Shown here piece by piece: positions 36,029 through 45,012 of a DNA stretch of 64,000 nucleotides. The first letter of the stretch is position 1. Every line of letters starts with the position of its first letter. Source of the DNA: Vibrio ziniensis (GTDB taxonomy: Bacteria > Pseudomonadota > Gammaproteobacteria > Enterobacterales > Vibrionaceae). The DNA is taken from assembly GCF_011064285.1 (NCBI RefSeq), contig NZ_CP049332.1:620001-684000 (forward strand), written 5' to 3'. The notes beneath the pieces were generated by a model. The model had not been told where the DNA came from and ran no database searches. It saw only the letters and a list, made by a program, of their open reading frames with translations. Position numbers and translations under genes: made by a program.

Positions 36029-36047
36029 AATGAGAACTATTACTATT
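36029..36047. promoter_or_regulatory. Fur-like box in divergent promoter
   Basis: AATGAGAACTATTACTATT matches 14 of 19 positions of the Vibrio/E. coli Fur consensus AATGATAATAATTATCATT and keeps the TGA(N)AA-N-ATTA core. It overlaps a TATAAT-like hexamer (36026-36031) between the receptor gene and the lipoprotein genes. Confidence 0.7.
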
Positions 36048-36134
36048 TACATTTAGTATTGTATTCGTTTAAGATTGTGCACTTCATACAGCAGCGTAAC
36101 TATTCAAAGTATTAAAAAACGTGGTGGAATCAAA

Positions 36135-38123
36135 ATGGAATTAAAAATCGCTCACCCCAATTTTAGAGCGAACTCAATCAAGCTTCTTCTTTTTGTATCA
36201 GCTTTAGCCCTTGCTGGATGTGGTGGTGGAGATGGCGGTAGTACAAAGGAAACTTCATCTTCTAGTTCTGCATTGGTTTCGTCATTCAATTTAGTTGAAT
36301 TGTCGTCAGCAAATAGCCGTAATGACGACGGTTTCGGTGAAATACGACAGTTATCTTTATCGTGGGAAAATGCATCGTCTGACAACTCTAAAGATATAAC
36401 CTATACAGTTTGTCAAACAGATGAATCTAAAGATAACAACTGTTCTGCTCTTACAGTGGTAGAAAATGAAACCACCACCACGGTTGAACTATCGAGCTTG
36501 ATTGATGCTGTTTCTCATACTTACTTTGTTTTAGCCAGTGATGGAACTGATACTATTGCTTCATCAGAAATGAGCATTGATTCAAATACCCTGAGTGAAA
36601 TGATTGGGTATTTTAAAGCGTCTAACACTTATGAAAATGCGGTATTTGGTAATGCAGTTGAATTGAGTTCTGATGGCAACACGCTCGCTGTGGCATCTTA
36701 TTTTGAGAGTTCTGCATCCACAGGTATCGATGGGGAAGATGCTTATTCCAGTGATGACAATTACAGCAAATATAGTGGTGCAGTTTATATATTTGAATAC
36801 GAGAATGGTGTTTGGAGTCAATCAGCGTATATCAAAGCACCAAATGCTGAAGAGCAAGATCGCTTCGGTTCATCTTTGTCCTTAAGCGCTGATGGTTCAA
36901 GGTTGGCAGTTGGTGCTCCATTTGAAGACTCGTCAGCAACCGGTATTAATGGTGATGAAACCAATAATGATGGTAACAATACAGGGGCCGTCTACCTATA
37001 CAGTAATAGTGATTCAGGATGGAGCAAAGAAGCTTATATCAAAGCCTCAAATACCGATACCACCGTCGGTAATACCTATTTCGGCTGGAGCGTATCATTG
37101 AGCGCTGATGGTGAAGTGTTAGCAGTTGGCTCTTATGGAGAAGCTGGTGGCGTTGCTGGTATTGATGGTGATGAAACTCAAAGTAGCACTTACAGCTTCT
37201 CTGGTGCTGTATATGTGTTTAAACAGGTTGATTCTCAATGGCAGCAAGATGCATATCTGAAGTCTGCTGAAATATCAAAAACGGATCAGTTTGGTTACTC
37301 GGTAGCACTAGATGAAGATGGTGACACTCTAGTTGTAGGGGCTAAATTGGAAGATTCAGAAGCGACTGGAGTAAATAGTGATGCAACTGATAGTACTACC
37401 TCCAATTATAATAGTGGCGCTGCTTATATTTTCTCATACGCAGATAATACATGGGTACAAAGCGCTTACTTAAAAGCTTCAAACACTGAGAAAAATGATC
37501 AATTTGGTTCAGTAGTTACTATTGACTATTCGGGGACTGTAGTTGCAGTTAGTGCCGCTGCTGAAGATTCTTCGGCAACCGGAGTGAATGGTGATGAAAC
37601 CGATAATGAAGCTGCTAGTTCAGGAGCTGTATACGTTTATGCCCTAGAAAACAGTAGCTGGAGCCAAACTGCCTATATTAAAGCTTCTAATACTGAGGCT
37701 AATGATAACTTTGGTCAAGGTGTTAAGTTGAGCGGCGACGGTACTACATTAGCTATATCTGCAAATAAAGAAGATTCGGCAGCAACAGGCTTAAATGGAG
37801 AACAAACTGAAACTGCGACAGATGAAGGAGTAGACGGGGTTAATTACGCTAGTGGTGCTGGCGCAGTCTACCTGTTCGAATTGTCGAATTCAGTTTGGAG
37901 TCAAACTCAATATATTAAGGCATCAAACACTGGTGAAAATGACCAGTTTGGCTCTTCTGTCGCATTGACCGAGGATGGCAGTATATTAGCTGTTGGTGCA
38001 CAACAAGAGCAATCTGCATCTACCGGTATTAACGGTGTTCAAACTGAAACCGAAGAAGATGAAGACGCGGGTACGGAAGCAGTGAACTACGCGGACAAAT
38101 CGGGCGCCGTGTATCTCTACTAA
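36135..38123 (+). CDS. FG-GAP repeat lipoprotein, seven-bladed propeller (1)
   Basis: A 662-residue lipoprotein. Signal peptide with lipobox LAGC (about residue 29), an acidic linker of Ser and Asp, a small domain (about 45-150) and seven repeats of about 65 residues. Each repeat starts Y(I/F/L)KASNT...FG, contains a calcium-like LSxDGxxLAVG loop and TGINGDET, and ends SGAVY(V/L)Y. Seven copies would close a beta-propeller of the integrin-alpha type. It is probably anchored in the outer membrane. Chosen start ATG 36135 follows GGTGG; the upstream frame lacks signal-peptide character. Confidence 0.88.
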   Translation: MELKIAHPNFRANSIKLLLFVSALALAGCGGGDGGSTKETSSSSSALVSSFNLVELSSANSRNDDGFGEIRQLSLSWENASSDNSKDITYTVCQTDESKDNNCSALTVVENETTTTVELSSLIDAVSHTYFVLASDGTDTIASSEMSIDSNTLSEMIGYFKASNTYENAVFGNAVELSSDGNTLAVASYFESSASTGIDGEDAYSSDDNYSKYSGAVYIFEYENGVWSQSAYIKAPNAEEQDRFGSSLSLSADGSRLAVGAPFEDSSATGINGDETNNDGNNTGAVYLYSNSDSGWSKEAYIKASNTDTTVGNTYFGWSVSLSADGEVLAVGSYGEAGGVAGIDGDETQSSTYSFSGAVYVFKQVDSQWQQDAYLKSAEISKTDQFGYSVALDEDGDTLVVGAKLEDSEATGVNSDATDSTTSNYNSGAAYIFSYADNTWVQSAYLKASNTEKNDQFGSVVTIDYSGTVVAVSAAAEDSSATGVNGDETDNEAASSGAVYVYALENSSWSQTAYIKASNTEANDNFGQGVKLSGDGTTLAISANKEDSAATGLNGEQTETATDEGVDGVNYASGAGAVYLFELSNSVWSQTQYIKASNTGENDQFGSSVALTEDGSILAVGAQQEQSASTGINGVQTETEEDEDAGTEAVNYADKSGAVYLY

Positions 38124-38154
38124 TTACGTGTACTGAATTTGTAAATTTCTTTAC

Positions 38155-38176
38155 TAGGCCAAATTCGTTTGGCCTA
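38155..38176 (+). terminator. UUCG hairpin between the two FG-GAP genes
   Basis: Perfect stem TAGGCCAAA / TTTGGCCTA with a TTCG tetraloop. The T run is weak (TTTC), so it may attenuate rather than stop transcription into the next genes. Confidence 0.6.
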
Positions 38177-38210
38177 TTTCTACCTATAGAATTTAGCCTG
38201 GATCTATAAG

Positions 38211-40196
38211 ATGAATATGCTTCCTAATGGACTCTCTCCAATAAAATTTTTACTTCTTCTTACTTTAGTTCTCGGAGGGTGCAATAGCGGTGATGGTAGT
38301 TGGCCATCAAGCAGCGATGATGACACTTCCAGCGATTCCAGCGACGATAGTACAAGCTCAGAATCGAGCTATTCTGCTCAAGACACTACGGGTGGTGTAC
38401 TTGTCTCTTCCGGTGACTTTGCACTGAGCAAGTTAGAAACTGCCAACATTTTGAATGACGATGGTTCAGGAAGTATCCGTCAAATGCAATTAACCTGGGG
38501 ACAAGGATTTTCTGATGCTGACAGTGTTACTTATACCGTTTGTCAGTCGGATGAAAATGAAACTGATGACTGTTCAATTCTTGGTACCGTAACAGATACA
38601 TTAACTTATACATTGGAGTTAAGCAGTTTATTAGATGCTGCAAACCAAAGCTATTTTGTGATTGCGAATGACGGTAGCAGTACATTAACTTCGTCTGTAA
38701 AGAATATTCACCCTGGCGAATTGGGGAAAATGGCGGGTTACTTCAAAGCGTCGAATACTGAAAAAGGTGATAATTTTGGTTACAACGTTGCTATTAGTGG
38801 CGATGGTAAAACGATTGTTAGTACGGCTCCATTTGAAGATTCAGCAGGTTCAGGCGTTGATGGAAGCCAAACTGATGATGCTGATGCTTCTGTCGCATCA
38901 GGAGCTGCTTATGTGTTTACCTACAATAGTCAAAGCTTAACCTGGAGCCAGACCGCTTACCTAAAAACGCTAACGCCTGAGCGTCAGGACTATTTTGGAG
39001 ATGGGTATGGACTAGCGATAAACGAAGATGGCACTACCATTGCTATTGGTGCTTATGGTGAAGATTCGGCTATCAATGGTGATCCTACCGACAACAGTGC
39101 GACATACGCTGGCGCGGTTTATATTTTTTCTTACGATGGTTCAGCCTGGAGTCAAACCGCTTATATCCAGAAGTCTTCACCAACAGCAAATGATCGCTTT
39201 GGTTATTCGGTGTCATTGAATGACGAAGGTACGCGTTTAGCGGTCGGGGCTAATTATGAAAGCTCAGACAGTAGTGTAGAGAACACCGGGGCTGCTTATA
39301 TTTTTGATTATGATGGTAGTGATTGGAATCAAACAACGAAACTTGCTCCATCTAATTTGAGTGAAGATGACAAATTTGCCACTACGCTGGATTTGAGTGG
39401 TGACGGCGCAACACTAGCGGTCGGTGTCTACTTGGAGGATTCATCAGCGACAGGTATTGACGGAGATGAAACCAATAACGATGCTGAAGACTCTGGAGCC
39501 GTGTATGTGTTTGCTTATGATGGCAGCAACTGGTCTCAATCTGCATATATGAAAGCTTCAAATGCCGAGGAAGGTGACCAATTTGGCCGTTCTGTTTCAT
39601 TAAATCAGGATGGAACAACGCTAGCGGTAGGGGCTAATTACGAAGACTCATCTAGCACCGGAGTTGACGGTGACCAAAGCGACAACAGTGGTAAAGGGGC
39701 AGGGGCTGTCTATGTCTTTACCTACAGCGGCAGCGCATGGTCTCAACAAGCTTATATCAAAGGTGCCAATACAGATGGCGCCACCTACGGTCACAATAGT
39801 GACTCCGCATGGGACCAAACGGATGCTGTTTGGGGAGACCATTTCGGACTCTCTGTAAAACTGAATCAAGATGGAACCATACTGGCAGTCGGAACTATGG
39901 ATGAAGATTCCGCTGCTATCGGTATTAACTGGGATGATGAAGACGATACTGCAGCGGACTCTGGTGCGGCTTATGTATTTTCGTACAATTCAAGTTCATC
40001 AAAATGGTCACAAAAGTCTTACGTTAAAGCTTCTAATGCCGAAGACAGTGATTGGTTTGGGCGTAGTCTTGATTTAAATAACGATGGCGATGTATTAGTT
40101 ATTGGCGCTTATAACGAGGACTCTAGCGCAACAGGTATCAATGGCGACGATTCAGACAATGATGCCAGTTCTTCAGGTGCAGTATATGTTTACTAA
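38211..40196 (+). CDS. FG-GAP repeat lipoprotein, seven-bladed propeller (2)
   Basis: A 661-residue lipoprotein, a diverged duplicate of the preceding gene. Lipobox LGGC lies about residue 24, followed by an Asp/Ser linker and the shared small domain, then seven FG-GAP repeats (YFKASNTEKGDNFG, YLKTLTPERQDYFG, YIQKSSPTANDRFG and others) each ending GAVYVF or similar. The sixth repeat has an inserted Asp/Trp-rich loop (GHNSDSAWDQTDAVWGD). The end of the gene overlaps the start of the M16 peptidase gene by 11 bp, so translation is probably coupled. Confidence 0.88.
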   Translation: MNMLPNGLSPIKFLLLLTLVLGGCNSGDGSWPSSSDDDTSSDSSDDSTSSESSYSAQDTTGGVLVSSGDFALSKLETANILNDDGSGSIRQMQLTWGQGFSDADSVTYTVCQSDENETDDCSILGTVTDTLTYTLELSSLLDAANQSYFVIANDGSSTLTSSVKNIHPGELGKMAGYFKASNTEKGDNFGYNVAISGDGKTIVSTAPFEDSAGSGVDGSQTDDADASVASGAAYVFTYNSQSLTWSQTAYLKTLTPERQDYFGDGYGLAINEDGTTIAIGAYGEDSAINGDPTDNSATYAGAVYIFSYDGSAWSQTAYIQKSSPTANDRFGYSVSLNDEGTRLAVGANYESSDSSVENTGAAYIFDYDGSDWNQTTKLAPSNLSEDDKFATTLDLSGDGATLAVGVYLEDSSATGIDGDETNNDAEDSGAVYVFAYDGSNWSQSAYMKASNAEEGDQFGRSVSLNQDGTTLAVGANYEDSSSTGVDGDQSDNSGKGAGAVYVFTYSGSAWSQQAYIKGANTDGATYGHNSDSAWDQTDAVWGDHFGLSVKLNQDGTILAVGTMDEDSAAIGINWDDEDDTAADSGAAYVFSYNSSSSKWSQKSYVKASNAEDSDWFGRSLDLNNDGDVLVIGAYNEDSSATGINGDDSDNDASSSGAVYVY

Positions 40197-42987
40197 ATCA
40201 ACATATCTGTTTCTTACTGCAATTTTTGTGATGTTGAGTTCTGTTGCAAATGCAGCAGAACCTTACTTACAGTGGGATAGTCGTATTACACACAATGAGC
40301 TGGATAATGGCTTACAGTATTATTTGTACGATTCTCAGTCAGAAAGTGATCCTTTCAATATTCGTTTAATTGTTCATGCCGGGTCAATCGACGAACCGGA
40401 GGTGAAAGGTATTGCTCACGCGGTTGAGCACATGGTTTTCAATAAAACCCAGGATCACCCAGACAGCATTCACAGCTATCTCGCGCAAATTGGTTGGCGT
40501 ACCGGCAAAGAGATTAACGCTAAAACACGTCAAACAGAAACTCAGTATATGCTCCGTACTCGTCCAAATGATGCACTTGATATCAAAGGCTCTTTGGCAT
40601 TGTTGGCGGATATGATGGGATCTGCTCAGTTAACAGAGCAAGATTGGTTTAGAGAAAAACGTATTATTTCCGAAGAGAAGCGACTCACGGAAAGTGTGGT
40701 TGAGCGACTAAGTCAGCAAATCAAAATGTCGACGCTGGCGAATTCTAAATATGACAAAGGTTCAGTCATTGGTAGTTTTGAAAGCATAGAAAACACGACT
40801 ATTGATGATATCCAACAATTTTATAAGCGTAATTATGTTGCTAGTAATATGACTTTAATTATTAGTGGTCGTTTTGATATTGAAGCAACGGAGGAGTTGA
40901 TAAAAGAGAGTTTTGGTACCTTACCTAAAGTGCAAAAACCAGAACGCCCTTACTTAAATTACCCTCTAGATGAGCAGATCAAAATTAACGCGGTTCAAGA
41001 TCAGCAAGGTTCATCGTCTAAATCCGCGCTCGGTTTTCGTGTCGCGATAGCAGATAAAACAACTCTAGAAGGTCAGCAGACAAGTTTAGAAAATTACTTT
41101 ATACGAAAGCTATTGACTAAGCAGGTTCTGCGTAATTCTGTCTATCTGTCTGATGAAGTCAAAACACTGTCAGCGGTGACAAAGACTCCTGCAAACCAAC
41201 GCTTAACATTAGCGTTTGGCGCTAGTACAGAAAACCATGATCAAGGGCTAAAAGCAATATTGGCCGAAGTTGAGCGTCTAAAAAAATACGGTCTTGATGA
41301 AGCTGATTTCAACGATAGCTTTGAAAAAGCTAAAGCTATTTCTGTTCGTAATGTAGATGCCGCAAAAGGTCGTAGCTTTGCGGAGTGGGAGGACAAAATT
41401 ACTAACGCTGTTATTGGTGAAAGCGTGTTAGCCAGCCCGCAAGATGTACATGATCTCCAAACGAAATTATTTGAAAACATCACGTTAGAACGCCTTAACC
41501 AAAGATTAAGATCAATTCTAAATTCGTCAGATATCTTTATTTACTATCAAGCCCCCTTAGCCGTTAAGCTGCAACTTCCTACCGTCGATACAGTTAAGCT
41601 TTGGCAACAACAAGCTAAAACAGCGGATATCCAAAATCCTGTGGCTTATAGCGAAGTTAAACCAAACAATCCGAAAACTAAAATGGTCTATGCAGAAGTT
41701 GCAACGATTGAATTAGCCAAGCCAAAAGACAATAAGCTACCACAGCCTGATGCCGTCTACCCTGATCAATCTGTATATGAGTGGATATTGAAAAATGGTA
41801 ACCGACTAGTGTGGTTAAATCGCCCCTCATCTGATGGGAAAATCTATCTAAAATCAATCAGCGATATCGGTGCTTTATCTAATCAGTTTCCCGATTGGCT
41901 CGCTCAATCATCGATACAAATTTTTGAGCAAACTCCACCAACTAAACATGAGCAACAAGAGTGGCTGAGTTGGATATCTAGTCATGGTGCAGAGTGGAAG
42001 TTCAAGTTACTGGACCAACATCTAGATATGAGCTTGGTGACTGAAAAAGATCAGCTTGAAAATGCATTACTGGTGTTTTGGCAACACCATCAGGACCGTC
42101 AGTTTACACAAGAGTCAGTAACTGCTGTTAAAGAATCAGCTCAAGCTCTGCTTGATAGCGATCTGCCAGACAGTCTGGCCAAAGCACGATATGGAACTGA
42201 GCAGCTAACTATCCCAACACAGAACCATTTGAACGCCTTAACCTCTTTAGAGTTGAGCCACGCAGCGAACAGATTGGTGCAACAACCTCATAGCTTATTT
42301 GTGGTTGGGGAACTTGATATAGACACTTTAAGGAAACTCGGTGGTAAGTATCTGTCTTCTATCGGTAACGCTGAAGCTCTTACATCTAAACAAAAGGTTC
42401 AAGTCTTTGGTAAACAAAGTGTTACCAGAAATCGAGTCGGTATGAGGCAAACTCAAGTCACTATGTATGGTGAATCTGCACTTGAATGGACACCCGAAAC
42501 GGCATTTATGCTGTCTACGTTAAACCCGATAGCTCAACAAGCGCTACGTAACAGGTTACGTTTAGAGCTCGGTGGTGTTTACCGAGTAGGGTTTGAAATG
42601 ACGCTAGACTCTGTTTCGGATCTCGTGGGGTATGAGCTGACTTTTACGACCCAACCGGAGTTAGCTGATAGGTTATCAAATGAAGCTGAAGACGTTCTAA
42701 GCACCCTTGACCAAGCGATAAAGGAAACAGACTTAGAACGTTTGCGGCAAGATATCGCTTATGCTGAAGCAAATAGGCTTCAGTCGTCCACAACCTGGCT
42801 AAATCGGTTGATGCTGAGCTATCGAGCTTATGGCGATCCTCGTTATTTAACTTCCATGAAATCAATCAGTGATCAGATAACTAAAGTGGCATTAGTCGAT
42901 TTAGCTGACAAGGTATTACCAGCGTCGAAACGTATACAGATTAAGACTGTTATAAAACCAGAAACATCGCTTTCTGCTTCTAATTAA
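40186..42987 (+). CDS. Periplasmic M16 zinc metalloprotease (FusC/pitrilysin-like)
   Basis: A 933-residue protease. A signal peptide ends near residue 23 (SSVANA) and the ATG at 40186 is inside the end of the preceding gene. The inverted zinc motif is H78-A-V-E81-H82 with a downstream Glu (E157 or E164 in FREKRIISEEKR) as third ligand. Four M16 domains fit the length. The second half lacks the zinc motif, as in pitrilysin. Such enzymes degrade peptides or small proteins in a closed chamber. Position between surface lipoproteins and a TonB system resembles FusC of ferredoxin import. Confidence 0.9.
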   Translation: MFTKSTYLFLTAIFVMLSSVANAAEPYLQWDSRITHNELDNGLQYYLYDSQSESDPFNIRLIVHAGSIDEPEVKGIAHAVEHMVFNKTQDHPDSIHSYLAQIGWRTGKEINAKTRQTETQYMLRTRPNDALDIKGSLALLADMMGSAQLTEQDWFREKRIISEEKRLTESVVERLSQQIKMSTLANSKYDKGSVIGSFESIENTTIDDIQQFYKRNYVASNMTLIISGRFDIEATEELIKESFGTLPKVQKPERPYLNYPLDEQIKINAVQDQQGSSSKSALGFRVAIADKTTLEGQQTSLENYFIRKLLTKQVLRNSVYLSDEVKTLSAVTKTPANQRLTLAFGASTENHDQGLKAILAEVERLKKYGLDEADFNDSFEKAKAISVRNVDAAKGRSFAEWEDKITNAVIGESVLASPQDVHDLQTKLFENITLERLNQRLRSILNSSDIFIYYQAPLAVKLQLPTVDTVKLWQQQAKTADIQNPVAYSEVKPNNPKTKMVYAEVATIELAKPKDNKLPQPDAVYPDQSVYEWILKNGNRLVWLNRPSSDGKIYLKSISDIGALSNQFPDWLAQSSIQIFEQTPPTKHEQQEWLSWISSHGAEWKFKLLDQHLDMSLVTEKDQLENALLVFWQHHQDRQFTQESVTAVKESAQALLDSDLPDSLAKARYGTEQLTIPTQNHLNALTSLELSHAANRLVQQPHSLFVVGELDIDTLRKLGGKYLSSIGNAEALTSKQKVQVFGKQSVTRNRVGMRQTQVTMYGESALEWTPETAFMLSTLNPIAQQALRNRLRLELGGVYRVGFEMTLDSVSDLVGYELTFTTQPELADRLSNEAEDVLSTLDQAIKETDLERLRQDIAYAEANRLQSSTTWLNRLMLSYRAYGDPRYLTSMKSISDQITKVALVDLADKVLPASKRIQIKTVIKPETSLSASN

Positions 42988-43005
42988 TCATCACCAAGGA
43001 AAATT

Positions 43006-43641
43006 ATGTTTGAAGACATTTGGCAATTAACGACAGGTATCCCTCTATTACTCTGTTCAATTGTGGCTTTGAGTTTAATCATTGAACGAACTATGTTTCT
43101 AGCAAAGCAGAAAGACTTACCGCAGAACAAATACGAAAGCGCATTGACGCATATTGCGAATGCGCGTCCAGAAGAAGCAACACACGAAATTTTACAAAGT
43201 AAGCCGTTTTATGCCCAAGCATTAGAGTTAATGAAAACGGAAAACTGTAGTGAGAAGTCTGTACGAGATGAACATGTTTCGACACTCATGATACTGTTTA
43301 ACAGCCGATTACGTCAGAGGTTGTCGGGGTTAGTCACTATCGCGGCTTTAGCTCCGATGCTAGGTCTTTTAGGCACTATTGTTGGTTTGATGCGGGCTTT
43401 TCGCACTATCGGTGAACATGCAGGACCGGTTGAACCGTCATTAGTTGCAAACGGTTTATGGCAGGCGTTATCGACAACCGCAGCAGGGCTGGTCATTGCT
43501 GTTATTTGTATTCTTACTCACGCGATATTTTTGTCGAAGATTAAAAGAATGCTTACACGCAGTCAGTTTATTCTAAATAGCCTTTCTCAATCGATGCAGC
43601 TTAAGAATCGTCAGTTGGAGCGAGTAAATGATTCAGATTGA
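43006..43641 (+). CDS. exbB: ExbB-like proton channel subunit
   Basis: A 211-residue ExbB/TolQ/MotA family protein with three membrane helices. The C-terminal signature LSGLVTIAALAPMLGLLGTIVGLMRAF...PSLVANGLWQALSTTAAGLVIAV is typical. It powers TonB from the proton gradient. GGAAAA precedes the ATG, 18 bp after the M16 stop codon. Its end overlaps exbD by 14 bp. Confidence 0.93.
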   Translation: MFEDIWQLTTGIPLLLCSIVALSLIIERTMFLAKQKDLPQNKYESALTHIANARPEEATHEILQSKPFYAQALELMKTENCSEKSVRDEHVSTLMILFNSRLRQRLSGLVTIAALAPMLGLLGTIVGLMRAFRTIGEHAGPVEPSLVANGLWQALSTTAAGLVIAVICILTHAIFLSKIKRMLTRSQFILNSLSQSMQLKNRQLERVNDSD

Positions 43642-44062
43642 ACAGAGCGATTCATTTGAAGGACCTACGACAGATAGCATGACACCTATGATTGATGTCA
43701 TTTTGTCATTGATCGCCTTTATGATGTTGATGATTAATGCGCCACTGTTAACGATGGATGTTGATCTTCCTAATGTTGAACGAAGTGAATACAGCGCTCC
43801 TTCTGAATCAAAAGTGCTCAATTTGTCTATTCTTGAGCAACCTAACCAATGGAATATTGACGGCAAGAAAATTAGCTCCCGTGATGAACTTGAAGAGGCT
43901 CTCAAAGAGCACGTTTTGAGTGTTGAGACCCCCCCTGTGACATTACTGAGTATTGATGAAAAAAGTTCAGCTCAGAGAATGATAGACACTTTAGATATTC
44001 TGAATCGGTTGGGAATCAAGGATACTCAAATTGCTTTAGAAAAATCGAGCGTTGATTCATGA
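43628..44062 (+). CDS. exbD: ExbD-like subunit
   Basis: A 144-residue protein with one membrane helix carrying the essential Asp in TPMIDVILSLIAFMMLM and a periplasmic domain, standard for ExbD/TolR. It overlaps exbB by 14 bp and tonB by 4 bp. The set is therefore one translationally coupled unit. Confidence 0.92.
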   Translation: MIQIEQSDSFEGPTTDSMTPMIDVILSLIAFMMLMINAPLLTMDVDLPNVERSEYSAPSESKVLNLSILEQPNQWNIDGKKISSRDELEEALKEHVLSVETPPVTLLSIDEKSSAQRMIDTLDILNRLGIKDTQIALEKSSVDS

Positions 44063-44928
44063 GTGATTTGTTGCGAGAGACTAAGGTTTCAGTAAGTAAA
44101 GCAACCTTAGTTTCTATTGGGCTGCATATCGTTGTGATATTCGCGATCTGGTGTGAGTGGACGTCTGTTCAGACGGCAGCTCATAAAGCGCCAGCAGCAA
44201 AAATTAGTGTAGGAATTAGGGCAGCTTCTGTTGGTCAAGTCGCTCAAAATGCAGTTAACCCACAAAAGAAAATAGTAGAGGTTACGGAGCCCGTCATCGA
44301 ACCAAAACCAGAGCAACCACTTGAAAAGAAAACGAAATTCGTTGAAAAACCAAAGCCAATCGAGAGTAAGCCTAAACCTGTACCGGCTAAACTGGTTCAA
44401 TCGACAGAGACTAAAGTTGTGCCGAAACGAGAAGACAAGCAGGTAGAAGTTAAAAAGCCAGACAAAAAGGTGAAAGAGAACAAAGCGGAACCTGTCATCG
44501 TCCCCAAACCTATAGAGATAACACCTCCACAAGCTAAACAGGTGGCTCAGCTAAATGGCTCACAAGGTATAAGTGGATCTGCCGACGCAAAAATGAAAGT
44601 TCAGGAAACGGGAAAGAGTAATCAACACGTGGGTGATCCGAACACTGCAATTTTCGATGTTACTTTGCGTCAGCACTTGATGAAATTTAAAGAATACCCT
44701 CGGTCACTAAAGTTAAAGCGTAAAGAAGGAACTGTTGAAGTCCTTTTTACGATCAATAACAAAGGTGAATTATTGTCGAGCAAGATTTTAAGCCGAAAAG
44801 GGCACCGAGATTTTGAAAAGGGAATCGCCGGAATATTTGAGAGGGCCAAGCCGCTTCCTGTTCCATCATCAGAAGCTCAGTGGGTAACCAGAGAATATCG
44901 CTTAGTGTTTAACTTTGAGCTGAATTAG
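44059..44928 (+). CDS. tonB: TonB-like energy transducer
   Basis: A 289-residue TonB protein with an N-terminal membrane helix (SKATLVSIGLHIVVIFAIW), a Pro/Lys/Glu-rich periplasmic linker (about 60-165, EPKPEQPLEKKTK) and a C-terminal TonB domain (YPRSLKLKRKEGTVEVLFTINNKG). It transmits energy to outer-membrane receptors, here presumably the receptor 8 kb to the left. Starts overlapping exbD by 4 bp. Confidence 0.92.
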   Translation: MSDLLRETKVSVSKATLVSIGLHIVVIFAIWCEWTSVQTAAHKAPAAKISVGIRAASVGQVAQNAVNPQKKIVEVTEPVIEPKPEQPLEKKTKFVEKPKPIESKPKPVPAKLVQSTETKVVPKREDKQVEVKKPDKKVKENKAEPVIVPKPIEITPPQAKQVAQLNGSQGISGSADAKMKVQETGKSNQHVGDPNTAIFDVTLRQHLMKFKEYPRSLKLKRKEGTVEVLFTINNKGELLSSKILSRKGHRDFEKGIAGIFERAKPLPVPSSEAQWVTREYRLVFNFELN

Positions 44929-45012
44929 TGGTCAATTACGACTTTTTCTAATTTAAGATTAATGGGTACCTAGTTAAGTTTAACCGCATAGATCCTCAAC
45001 CTTCTTTTAAAA

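Noticed and set aside
44107..44532. 141-codon open frame antisense to tonB
   Set aside because: It is the shadow of the Pro/Lys-rich linker of TonB, with an artificial Phe/Trp/Arg-rich translation.
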